A stretch of DNA of 64,000 nt. Source: JBEEFP01 sp041166085 (GTDB lineage Bacteria; Actinomycetota; Acidimicrobiia; Acidimicrobiales; JAFATL01). Position 1 is the stretch's first letter. Each line of letters starts with the position of its first letter. Positions 15,780 through 23,020 of this stretch are shown here, in pieces. The notes under the pieces are model-generated. The model was given only the letters and a program-made list of their open reading frames with translations, was not told the origin of the DNA and did no database searches. The position numbers and the translations under genes are program-made. The DNA lies in NCBI GenBank assembly GCA_041166085.1, contig JBEEFP010000055.1, positions 1 to 64,000 of the forward strand. The letters are read 5' to 3'.

Positions 15780-17309
15780 ATGACTGACACGGGCTGGCAC
15801 GGCCGGCCGGGCATGGCGGCGGCGGTCCGCGTGCTCGTCGCGGCCGTACCCCTCGTGGCGGGGATCGCGGCGGCCGTGCTCATGGCGCACGCCATCACCC
15901 GCCCGCGGAGCCTGGGCCTGGTCCTGCTCTGGTGGGCGGCCAGCTTCGTCGTGTCGAGCGTGGTGATGCTTCTTGTGGCGTCCCAGGCCCGCCGACTGCT
16001 GCCCCTCGCCACCCTGCTCAAGCTGTCCATGGTGTTCCCGGACAAGACGCCGTCGCGCTTCGCCATGGCGCTGCGGGCCGGCACCATCGGCAACCTCAAG
16101 ACCCGCCTGGCCGCGATTCGCGACGAGGGCGTGGAGAGCGAGGCCGGTGCCGCGGCCGAGACGATCCTCATCCTGTCGGCGGCCATGAACGCGCACGACA
16201 AGAACACGCGCGGGCACGCCGAGCGCGTGCGGGCCTTCACCGAACTGCTGGCCGAGGAGCTCGGGCTCGACGCCGATGCACGCGACAAGCTGCGGTGGGC
16301 GTCGCTCCTGCACGACGTCGGCAAGGTGATGGTGTCGCCCGACGTCCTCAACAAGGCCGGTCCCCTCGACGACCACGAGTGGGCCATGATCCACCGCCAT
16401 CCCGACGACGGCGCCCGCATCGCGGCACCGCTCAAGAGTTGGTTGGGTGACTGGTCGCTGGCCATCGAGCAGCACCACGAGAAGTTCGACGGCACCGGGT
16501 ACCCCCGGCAGCTCCAGGGCGAGCAGATCTCCTACGCGGCGCGCATCGTCGCGGTCGCCGACGCCTTCGAGGTCATGACCGCACCGCGTCCGTACAAGGC
16601 CGCCATGTCGGCGACGGCCGCCCGCGAGGAGCTGACCGACGGCGCGGGAACCCATTTCGATCCCGGCGTGGTGCGCGCCTTCGTGGCCCTGAACGTGGGA
16701 CGTCTCCGCTGGGTCATGGGACCGATCGCGTGGATCACCCAGGTCCCGTTCGTGCGCGCCCTCGGCGGCGCCGGTTCCTCGGCGGCGGCTGCCGCGGGCG
16801 GCGTGGCTGCGGTCGCGACCAGCGCCGCCCTCGGCCTCGTCCCTGCGGCACCGCCCGCGCTGCACCACGCGCCGCCCGCGCTGGTGGCGACCGCGCCGCT
16901 CCAGGCCGCCTCCGCGCCGGCAGCGGGGGCACCCGTGACGGTCCGGCTCGCGCCGACCACGACGCCCACCACTGCTCCCGTCCGGCGGACCGCCGGAGCA
17001 GCAGCCCCGCCAGTGACGACCAGGCCCAACCGCCCCCCGGTGGCCAATGATGACGCCGGCTACCACGCGGGCTCGGGTCCGCCGACGGTGGTGCCGGTGA
17101 CGGCGAACGACTACGACCCCGACGGTGATGCGCTCACAGTGACCATCGTCCAGCAGCCCGACGGCAAGCCCAACGTGTCGGCGTCCGGCGCGACGGTGAA
17201 GTTCGTGCCGAACAGCGCGCCGATCGGTCCGTACACCTTCGTGTACCGGGCGTGCGATCCATCGGGCTCGTGTGACGACGCGACGGTGACGGTCGATCTC
17301 TCGGCGTGA
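15780..17309 (+). CDS. Membrane HD-GYP phosphodiesterase with extracytoplasmic Ig/cadherin-like domain
   Basis: Predicted to hydrolyse the second messenger c-di-GMP. The 509-residue protein has two N-terminal membrane helices (about 14-37 and 45-67). A cytoplasmic HD-GYP domain (about 125-310) follows, with H146, the H178-D179 pair in LLHDVGKV, HPDDG, and the diagnostic HHEKFDGTGYP (232-242). A third hydrophobic stretch (about 333-360) and a Pro/Thr/Ala linker lead to a C-terminal beta domain (RPPVANDDAG, NDYDPDGDALTVT) of the Ig/cadherin-like type usual in surface proteins. With three crossings the beta domain faces outside. So an external contact could control c-di-GMP breakdown. It starts with ATG 15780, 61 bases after valS. 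Confidence 0.85.
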   Translation: MTDTGWHGRPGMAAAVRVLVAAVPLVAGIAAAVLMAHAITRPRSLGLVLLWWAASFVVSSVVMLLVASQARRLLPLATLLKLSMVFPDKTPSRFAMALRAGTIGNLKTRLAAIRDEGVESEAGAAAETILILSAAMNAHDKNTRGHAERVRAFTELLAEELGLDADARDKLRWASLLHDVGKVMVSPDVLNKAGPLDDHEWAMIHRHPDDGARIAAPLKSWLGDWSLAIEQHHEKFDGTGYPRQLQGEQISYAARIVAVADAFEVMTAPRPYKAAMSATAAREELTDGAGTHFDPGVVRAFVALNVGRLRWVMGPIAWITQVPFVRALGGAGSSAAAAAGGVAAVATSAALGLVPAAPPALHHAPPALVATAPLQAASAPAAGAPVTVRLAPTTTPTTAPVRRTAGAAAPPVTTRPNRPPVANDDAGYHAGSGPPTVVPVTANDYDPDGDALTVTIVQQPDGKPNVSASGATVKFVPNSAPIGPYTFVYRACDPSGSCDDATVTVDLSA

Positions 17310-17330
17310 GCGGCAGGGCAGACTGCCCGC

Positions 17331-17504
17331 ATGTCTCCGAAGTTCCAGTTCCTCTGCTTCCTGGGCGCCGCGGTCAGCTTCGCCTTGGCCGCTCTCGGCG
17401 GCACGCGCAAGGGGTCGGCCACCCAGCCCGTCGTCCTCGTTCCCATCGGCCTGCTCCTGTGGCTGCTCCCGACCTTGTGGAACGCCTGGCAGGCCGCGTT
17501 CTGA
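17331..17504 (+). CDS. 57-residue two-helix membrane protein
   Basis: A short frame starting at ATG 17331, 21 bases after the HD-GYP stop. The product has two hydrophobic segments (about residues 6-22, FLCFLGAAVSFALAALG, and 34-50, VVLVPIGLLLWLLPTLW) joined by GTRKGSATQP, which puts the basic loop inside. CAGACT at 17319-17324, six bases upstream, is a possible weak -10. The pattern of two helices with a Trp-rich end is common in small actinobacterial membrane proteins of unknown function. Codon positions fit the genome style (third positions mostly G/C), which supports it being real. Confidence 0.6.
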   Translation: MSPKFQFLCFLGAAVSFALAALGGTRKGSATQPVVLVPIGLLLWLLPTLWNAWQAAF

Positions 17505-17621
17505 CGCCGGGCTCGGCGCGGGTCTGGAAGCGCCACCCACCCGGAACAGGCTCTGTCCGCGGCGAGGTCCGATCCCGTACCATGGCCGGAACACCAACAC
17601 CGGACCGGGGGGTCGGGGACG

Positions 17622-17912
17622 ATGTCGAGAGGCGCTGTAGAGCTGCACCAGGACGTCGTCGTCATCCGGGTCACCGGTGACGGCGAGGAGGTCGAGGTCG
17701 ACGTGTTCGGCGGCGACCCCGCCGTGATCGGCACCGTCTCCTACCGCTTCCCTGACCAGGACGAACGGAAGGCGCAGCTCGCCACGCTCACGTTCTGGGA
17801 GCGCGAAAGCACGCGTCTCGTCTACGTGCGACGGGACGGCGAGGTCGCGCTCATGGACGACGAGGCTCGGTTCCAGGACGCGTGGTCCCAGAGCGTCGCC
17901 GAGGTGGATTGA
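17622..17912 (+). CDS. Conserved-looking 96-residue hypothetical protein
   Basis: Not recognised. The product is soluble, acidic, and alternates charged and hydrophobic residues as in a beta-rich fold (DVVVIRVTGDGEEVEVDVFG, AVIGTVSYRF, TRLVYVRRDGEVALMDD). No signal peptide or helix is visible. ATG 17622 follows a G-rich stretch (GGGGTCGGGGACG) that can serve as ribosome site, and TACCAT near 17578 could be a -10 with a leader of about 40 bases. The short hairpin at 17956-17980 may end the transcript. Neighbours on either side are not clearly related. Confidence 0.6.
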   Translation: MSRGAVELHQDVVVIRVTGDGEEVEVDVFGGDPAVIGTVSYRFPDQDERKAQLATLTFWERESTRLVYVRRDGEVALMDDEARFQDAWSQSVAEVD

Positions 17913-17955
17913 CGGCTGTCACATTCGCTCGCTTGCAAGCTGCGCTCGCTGAAAT

Positions 17956-17980
17956 GCGATGGGGACCCGAACCCCATCGC
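17956..17980. terminator. 9-bp hairpin after the 96-residue gene
   Basis: GCGATGGGG (17956-17964) and CCCCATCGC (17972-17980) pair around a 7-base loop. No T-run follows. The rest of the 262-bp gap before egtA (17913-18174) holds this stem, an A/T-richer stretch near 18026-18060 suited to a promoter, and the short frame at 18099. Confidence 0.4.
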
Positions 17981-18098
17981 CGGCTCCTGCCGACCGCTGA
18001 TGGGCCCTGACAGTCGCTCAAGGGTGTAACAACTAACCCCCGAGGGGGACATACGCTTCCGTCGTCTGCGCCGGAGAACGGTGCACGAAGGAGGCCCG

Positions 18099-18170
18099 GT
18101 GACCCTGGAACTGTGGTTGGCCCCTGTCCGGAACCTGACGTGGGTGGCGGCTCACTTCGGCCATCGCTGA
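18099..18170 (+). CDS. Possible 23-residue leader peptide upstream of egtA
   Basis: A GTG at 18099 preceded by GGAGG opens a 23-codon frame that ends with TGA at 18168-18170, four bases before the egtA GTG. The peptide contains two Trp, and two His near its C-terminus (HFGHR). Ergothioneine is built from histidine, so control by ribosome stalling is conceivable. Coupling of egtA translation to the short frame is a simpler reading. It may also be a chance frame. Confidence 0.35.
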   Translation: MTLELWLAPVRNLTWVAAHFGHR

Positions 18171-18174
18171 TCGC

Positions 18175-19296
18175 GTGACCGCATCCAGTAGGTCACTGAC
18201 CGTCAAGCGGGCCGCCGACCTCGTCGCCGAATGGTGCGCGGGAGGCGGCCCCCACCGCGTCGGGGTGGAGCTCGAATGGGTCACGGTGCGCTCGGGGGAC
18301 GGCGCTCAGCCCGATCTGGCCGCGCTCGAGGCGATCATGGCCGCCGCGTCGCCCGCCCCCGCCGGCAGCCGCCTCACGCTGGAGCCCGGCGGCCAGCTCG
18401 AGGTGAGCGCGCCACCCGGCGACGACCTCGCGGCCGGCATCGCGTCGGCGACCGTCGACGCCGCCGCGCTCGAGGCTGCTGCCGGTGGAGCGGGCGTGAC
18501 GCTCCTGGCCCGGGGCTCTGTCCCCGATCAGCGCCGGCGCCTGCTCGACATGCCCCGCTACCGGGCCATGGAGGCGTGGTACGACACCCGCGATCCCGCG
18601 GGACGTTGGATGATGCGCAACACCGCGGCGCTGCAGGTGAACCTGGACACCGGGCCACCCGACCGGTGGCGCGCCGCGGTGGCGGCCGGGCCCGCGCTCG
18701 TCGCCGCTTTCGCCAACTCGCCGGCGCCGGGTTGGAAGTCCCAGCGCATGTCGTGGTGGATGGCGATGGATCCGCAGTACGCGCTGACGTGGTCCGACTG
18801 GCCCACGTTGGTGCTGGCCGCTCCGGTGATGCTGATCCGCGTCGACGACGACGACTTCCGCGCCCAGACGCGTCCTCGGTCGTTCGCGGAGTGGATCGAA
18901 GCGGGTGATCCTCTCGGGTTCCCCACCGAGGACGACCTGCTCTACCACATCACCACGCTGTTCCCTCCGGTGCGATGCAGGGGCTGGCTCGAGCTGCGCA
19001 TGCTCGACGCGCTGCCGTCGCCGTGGTGGGAGGTCGCGACGGCAGTGGCGGCCTCCATCCTCGCCGACCCCGCCGTCGCCCTCTACAGCTGCGCAGGCGC
19101 GGAGACGCTGTGGTTGGAGGCGGCGCGCGACGGGCTGGCCAACCCCTTCCTCGCACGCGCCGCCACCCGGTGCTTCGCGGCGGCCATCGAGGCGCTGGAC
19201 GGCGACATCGGCGCGGCCGTCGTGGAGTACCACGACCGCTTCGTGTCGCGCGGCCGCTGCCCGGCCGACGACCTGGGGACGCGGACATGGCGCTGA
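18175..19296 (+). CDS. egtA: Glutamate--cysteine ligase EgtA
   Basis: Makes gamma-glutamylcysteine, the sulfur donor used by EgtB in ergothioneine synthesis. The 373-residue protein belongs to the GCS2-type ligases: early VGVELEW (Glu ligand of the ATP/metal site), LTLEPGGQLEVSAPP, and MMRNTAALQVNLD. Start GTG 18175 lies four bases after a short upstream frame and lacks its own clear ribosome site. Its stop overlaps the egtB ATG by ten bases, so egtA and egtB are translationally linked. Being first of egtABCD fixes the assignment against general glutathione-type ligases. Confidence 0.92.
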   Translation: MTASSRSLTVKRAADLVAEWCAGGGPHRVGVELEWVTVRSGDGAQPDLAALEAIMAAASPAPAGSRLTLEPGGQLEVSAPPGDDLAAGIASATVDAAALEAAAGGAGVTLLARGSVPDQRRRLLDMPRYRAMEAWYDTRDPAGRWMMRNTAALQVNLDTGPPDRWRAAVAAGPALVAAFANSPAPGWKSQRMSWWMAMDPQYALTWSDWPTLVLAAPVMLIRVDDDDFRAQTRPRSFAEWIEAGDPLGFPTEDDLLYHITTLFPPVRCRGWLELRMLDALPSPWWEVATAVAASILADPAVALYSCAGAETLWLEAARDGLANPFLARAATRCFAAAIEALDGDIGAAVVEYHDRFVSRGRCPADDLGTRTWR

Positions 19297-20582
19297 GGGA
19301 GGACGTCGCCACCGAGCTCGATGCGGTGCGAGCGCGAACCCTCGACCTCGTCGACCTCACGGAGGAGGAGCAGCGCCGCCAGTACTCGCCTCTCATGTCG
19401 CCGCTCGTCTGGGACCTGGCCCATGTGGGCAACTACGAGGAGCTGTGGCTGGCACGCGAGGTGGGCGGGCGACCGGCCATCGACTCCACGCTCGACCCGT
19501 TGTACGACGCCTTCCGCCATCCTCGGCCCGACCGACCCGCCCTTCCGCTGCTCGGTCCTGCCGAGGCACGGTCCTACCTCGCTGAGGTGCGAGGCCGGGT
19601 GCTCGACGTCCTCGAGACGGTCGACCTCGACAACGGGATGCCGTTGCTCGACGGCGCATTCGCCTTCGGCATGGTGATCCAGCACGAGCACCAGCACGAC
19701 GAGACGATGCTGGCCACTCGGCAGCTGATGCTCGACGGCGGCCGCCCGCCGAGCGGCGTGACCGCGCCGCCGCGGATCGAGGCACCGTACGACGGGCCGT
19801 CGGAGGTGCTGATCCCTGGCGCGACGTTCAGCATGGGCAGCGACCTCGAGGTGTGGGCCTACGACAACGAGCGCCCGGCCCACGAGGTGACCGTCGCCCC
19901 GTTCCACCTCGACGCCGTCCCGGTGACGTGCGGGGCCTACGCCACGTTCGTCGCCGACGGTGGCTACGACCAACGGCGGTGGTGGTCGGACGCGGGTTGG
20001 GCCTGGCGGGTCGAGGCCGGGCTGGGCCACCCCGAGTTCTGGGAACGGGACGGCGACGGTTGGACGGTGCTGCGCTTCGGGCTGCGCACGCCGTTGGCGC
20101 CCGACGAGCCGGTCGCCCACGTGTGCTGGTACGAAGCCGACGCCTATGCCCGCTGGGCCGGCAAGCGCCTCCCGACCGAGGCGGAATGGGAGCTCGCCGC
20201 GTCATGGGGACCGGACGGCCGCAAGTGCCGCTGGCCCTGGGGCGACGCGCGGCCCGACGGGACGCGCGCGAACCTCGGGTCTCGGCACGACCGACCCGCG
20301 CCCGTCGGCTCCTACCCGGCCGGCGCCAACCACTTGGGTGTGCACCAGCTCATCGGCGACGTGTGGGAATGGACGTCGTCCGACTTCACGCCGTATCCCG
20401 GGTTCCGCTCGTTCCCGTACCGCGAGTACTCCGAGGTGTTCTTCGGTCCCGAGTTCAAGGTGCTGCGCGGCGGCTCGTGGGCAACGTCGCCCTTGGCCGT
20501 GCGGTCGACGTTCCGCAACTGGGACTATCCCATCCGCCGGCAGATCTTCGCCGGCTTCCGTTGTGCGCGGGACGTGGACTGA
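19287..20582 (+). CDS. egtB: Ergothioneine sulfoxide synthase EgtB
   Basis: Non-haem iron enzyme that uses O2 to join gamma-glutamylcysteine to hercynine. The 431-residue protein has an N-terminal DinB-like domain with iron ligands H46 (DLAHVGNYEELW), H133 and H137 (HEHQHDET, HX3H), and a C-terminal formylglycine-generating-enzyme-like domain (FSMGSD, PTEAEWE, GDVWEWTSSDF, LRGGSW, RNWDYP, FAGFRCARD). Start ATG 19287 is chosen because it gives the conserved MALREDVATELD and overlaps egtA; a much longer upstream frame only copies egtA DNA. egtC follows after three bases. Length matches mycobacterial EgtB. Confidence 0.95.
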   Translation: MALREDVATELDAVRARTLDLVDLTEEEQRRQYSPLMSPLVWDLAHVGNYEELWLAREVGGRPAIDSTLDPLYDAFRHPRPDRPALPLLGPAEARSYLAEVRGRVLDVLETVDLDNGMPLLDGAFAFGMVIQHEHQHDETMLATRQLMLDGGRPPSGVTAPPRIEAPYDGPSEVLIPGATFSMGSDLEVWAYDNERPAHEVTVAPFHLDAVPVTCGAYATFVADGGYDQRRWWSDAGWAWRVEAGLGHPEFWERDGDGWTVLRFGLRTPLAPDEPVAHVCWYEADAYARWAGKRLPTEAEWELAASWGPDGRKCRWPWGDARPDGTRANLGSRHDRPAPVGSYPAGANHLGVHQLIGDVWEWTSSDFTPYPGFRSFPYREYSEVFFGPEFKVLRGGSWATSPLAVRSTFRNWDYPIRRQIFAGFRCARDVD

Positions 20583-20585
20583 ACC

Positions 20586-21344
20586 GTGTGCCGCCTGCTG
20601 GCCTATCTCGGCCGACCAGTGTCGCTGCAGTCGCTGCTCTACGACCCGCCTCACTCGTTGCACGAGCAGTCGTGGGCGCCCCGCACGCAGCAGTCTGGCG
20701 TGGTCAACGCCGACGGAGTCGGCGTGGGCTGGTACGACCTCGATCGGCGACGGGAGCCCGCGCGGTACCGCCGCGCCCAGCCCATGTGGGCCGACCACTC
20801 GCTGGCGAGCCTGGCCGGCGTGGTCGAGTCCGGCGCCGTGCTCGCCGCAGTGCGGGGAGCGACTGCGCCGTCCCCGAGCGAGGAGTCGAGCACGCCACCG
20901 TTCACGGACGGTCCCTGGCTGTTCGCCCACAACGGCCGCGTCGAGGGGTTCCGAACCGGAGCAGGGACGCGCCTGCGGCGCGGCGTCACCGAGCGGCGCG
21001 ACTCGGGGATCCTCGGCACGAGTGACAGCGAGGTGCTGTTCGCCCTCTTCCTCGACCGCGTCGACAAGGGCATGACAGCGACGGACGCGCTGGCCTCGGT
21101 CGTCGACGCGGTCGACGCCGAGGAGGGCGGCGCCTTGACAATGGTCGTCACCGATGGCCACCGACTGGCCGCCGTCGCGGCCGGTGACTCGCTGGCCGTG
21201 CTCGCGACCGACGACGCCGTCGTCATCGCGTCCGAGCCGTATGACGGCGATGCGCGCTGGGACACAGTCCCGGACGGGTCACTTGTCGCCGCAGCAGCCG
21301 GCGACGTGACCTGCATCGCTCTCGACCGAAAGGAACCTGCGTGA
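20586..21344 (+). CDS. egtC: Gamma-glutamyl hercynylcysteine sulfoxide hydrolase EgtC
   Basis: Class II (Ntn) glutamine-amidotransferase-like hydrolase that removes the gamma-glutamyl group from the EgtB product. The catalytic nucleophile is Cys2, exposed after Met removal (MCRLLAYLG). Other typical parts are NADGVGVGWY and WLFAHNGRVEGF. It has 252 residues, near the usual family length. GTG 20586 is fixed by the need for Cys at position 2. The stop overlaps the egtD start (GTGA), giving coupled translation. Confidence 0.93.
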   Translation: MCRLLAYLGRPVSLQSLLYDPPHSLHEQSWAPRTQQSGVVNADGVGVGWYDLDRRREPARYRRAQPMWADHSLASLAGVVESGAVLAAVRGATAPSPSEESSTPPFTDGPWLFAHNGRVEGFRTGAGTRLRRGVTERRDSGILGTSDSEVLFALFLDRVDKGMTATDALASVVDAVDAEEGGALTMVVTDGHRLAAVAAGDSLAVLATDDAVVIASEPYDGDARWDTVPDGSLVAAAAGDVTCIALDRKEPA

Positions 21345-22315
21345 CGACGCCCACCGTGGACGTCCATCTCCAGCCCGACGACCTGGCCGCGGCCCTGCGC
21401 ACCGACGTGCTCGACGGGCTCACGTCGACGCCGAAGGAGCTGCCGCCCAAGTACTTCTACGACGACCGCGGCAGCCGCCTTTTCGACGAGATCACCCGCC
21501 TACCCGAGTACTACCCGACCAGGCGGGAGCGCGAGATCCTCGACCGCTGCGCGGGCCGCATCATGGAGGCCAGCGGCTGCGACACCATGATCGAGCTCGG
21601 CTCGGGCACGTCGGAGAAGACGCGCCTGCTGCTCGACGCCGGTGTGGAGGCGGGCTCACTGCGCCGCTTCGTTCCGTTCGACGTGAGCGAGACGACGCTG
21701 CGCGACGCGGCGGCCGAGATCGCCTGCGAATACCCGGCGCTGGACGTCCACGGGGTGGTCGGTGACTTCGACCACCACCTCGGCCTGCTACCGGGGGGAG
21801 GACGGCGGCTCGTCGCCTTTCTCGGCGGCACCATCGGCAACCTGACACCGTCGGAACGCAAGCGCTTCCTCGCCGAGCTGGTGTCGGGCTTCGAGCCCGG
21901 CGACGGCCTCCTTCTCGGCACCGACCTGGTGAAGGACGTGGGCCGGCTGGAAGCGGCCTACGACGACGGTGCCGGCGTCACCGCCGAGTTCAACCGCAAC
22001 GTGCTCCTCGTCGTCAACGACGCGCTGGGCGCCGACTTCGACCCGGCCCGCTTCCAGCACGTGGCGTTCTTCGACCTCGACAACGAGTGGATCGAGATGC
22101 GCCTGCGGTCGCGCTCGACGCACGTGGTCCGTGTTCCTGGATGCGACGACCTGCGTGTGGCGTTCGAGGCGGGCGAGGAGATGCGCACCGAGATCAGCGC
22201 CAAGTTCCGCCGTCCCGGTGTCGAGTCCGAGCTCAACGCCGTCGGTCTCGAGCTCACCGAGTGGTGGACCGACAGCGCCGGCGACTTCGCCCTGTCCCTG
22301 TCCGTCATGCGCTGA
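21341..22315 (+). CDS. egtD: Histidine N-alpha-methyltransferase EgtD
   Basis: SAM-dependent enzyme that trimethylates histidine to hercynine, the first committed step of ergothioneine synthesis. The 324-residue protein shows the SAM-binding IELGSGTSEKTRLLLDAG, the substrate-side YFYDDRGSRLFDEIT, and the C-terminal DNEWIEMRLRS segment that shapes the imidazole pocket. GTG 21341 overlaps the egtC stop. The usual fifth enzyme, the PLP-dependent C-S lyase EgtE, is not in the window; the next gene is a TetR regulator. The lyase is therefore supplied from elsewhere, as happens in other actinobacteria. Confidence 0.95.
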   Translation: MTTPTVDVHLQPDDLAAALRTDVLDGLTSTPKELPPKYFYDDRGSRLFDEITRLPEYYPTRREREILDRCAGRIMEASGCDTMIELGSGTSEKTRLLLDAGVEAGSLRRFVPFDVSETTLRDAAAEIACEYPALDVHGVVGDFDHHLGLLPGGGRRLVAFLGGTIGNLTPSERKRFLAELVSGFEPGDGLLLGTDLVKDVGRLEAAYDDGAGVTAEFNRNVLLVVNDALGADFDPARFQHVAFFDLDNEWIEMRLRSRSTHVVRVPGCDDLRVAFEAGEEMRTEISAKFRRPGVESELNAVGLELTEWWTDSAGDFALSLSVMR

Positions 22316-22343
22316 TCGCTGCCAAAGGCTCCCGGGGCGCCGG

Positions 22344-22349
22344 TAGCCT
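22344..22349 (+). promoter_or_regulatory. -10 box TAGCCT of a leaderless gene
   Basis: TAGCCT ends six bases before ATG 22356 and gives the TetR gene its own promoter in the 40-bp gap after egtD. Confidence 0.45.
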
Positions 22350-22355
22350 CGCGGT

Positions 22356-22952
22356 ATGGGAGAACAGGCGGCGGTGCGGCCTGCCCGCATGACCAAGGAG
22401 GCGCGTCGGGAGCACTTCCTGGACGTAGCCGCCGAGCTCGTGGCCGACCGGGGCATCGAGGCCGTCACCATGGAGGGCGTGGCCGCGGCGGCCGGCGTGA
22501 GCAAGGGCCTCGGCTACGCCTACTTCGACAACCGCGGCGAGTTGCTGGTCGCGCTGTTCAAGCGCGAGGTCGCGGTGTACCGCCAGAGGACCCGCGACCG
22601 CATGGCGGCCGCCACGGACTTCGAGGCACGCCTTCGGGTCGGGGTCGCGGGGTGGTTCGACATGGTGGCCGAGCGCGGGCAACTGCTCGGCACCCTCCTG
22701 CAGGCCAGCCAGGTGCAGGCCGCGCTGCAGCCTCACCGCAGTCGCTACTACCGCGACCTCGAGGAGCTGTACGGCCGTATGGCGGCGGACGCGCTCGGCA
22801 TCCCCAAGGAGAAGGCGGTCATCGCCAGCGCCGTGCTCATCGCCGGTCTGTCCGGTGTCGTCGACCGGTGGGTGGAGTGCAAGGAGCCGCGCGAGCTGCT
22901 GGAGGAGACCTTCGTCCAGGCCGCGTTGGGCGCCTTCCGCAACCTGGCCTGA
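22356..22952 (+). CDS. TetR-family transcriptional regulator
   Basis: DNA-binding repressor of 198 residues. The N-terminal helix-turn-helix is typical (REHFLDVAAELVADRGIEAVTMEGVAAAAGVSKGLGYAYFDNRGELLVALF in register, residues about 18-68). The C-terminal region is an all-helical ligand and dimer domain. It has its own leaderless-type promoter, and a strong hairpin follows the stop, so it is probably monocistronic. No palindrome that could be its own operator was found nearby, so its targets are unknown. It is not part of the egt pathway by any sequence evidence. Confidence 0.9.
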   Translation: MGEQAAVRPARMTKEARREHFLDVAAELVADRGIEAVTMEGVAAAAGVSKGLGYAYFDNRGELLVALFKREVAVYRQRTRDRMAAATDFEARLRVGVAGWFDMVAERGQLLGTLLQASQVQAALQPHRSRYYRDLEELYGRMAADALGIPKEKAVIASAVLIAGLSGVVDRWVECKEPRELLEETFVQAALGAFRNLA

Positions 22953-22971
22953 GCCGGCCGAGCTCGGCGGC

Positions 22972-23020
22972 GTTCTCGAGGCAATGACTTACGGAAACCG
23001 TAAGTCATTGCCTCGAGAAC
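22972..23020. terminator. Perfect 23-bp-arm hairpin overlapping the end of the fucosidase gene
   Basis: Arms 22972-22994 and 22998-23020 pair perfectly around AAA. The stem starts GTTCTCGAGGCAATG. It lies between convergent genes, and its right arm contains the stop codon (23005-23007) and last four codons of the fucosidase, so the hairpin has become part of the coding end. No T-run. Shares the TTCTCGAGG base with the hairpins at 6268 and 46294. Confidence 0.75.

Noticed and set aside
18175..22952. TetR gene at 22356 as regulator of the ergothioneine genes
   Set aside because: It has its own leaderless promoter, and no operator-like palindrome is found before egtA.
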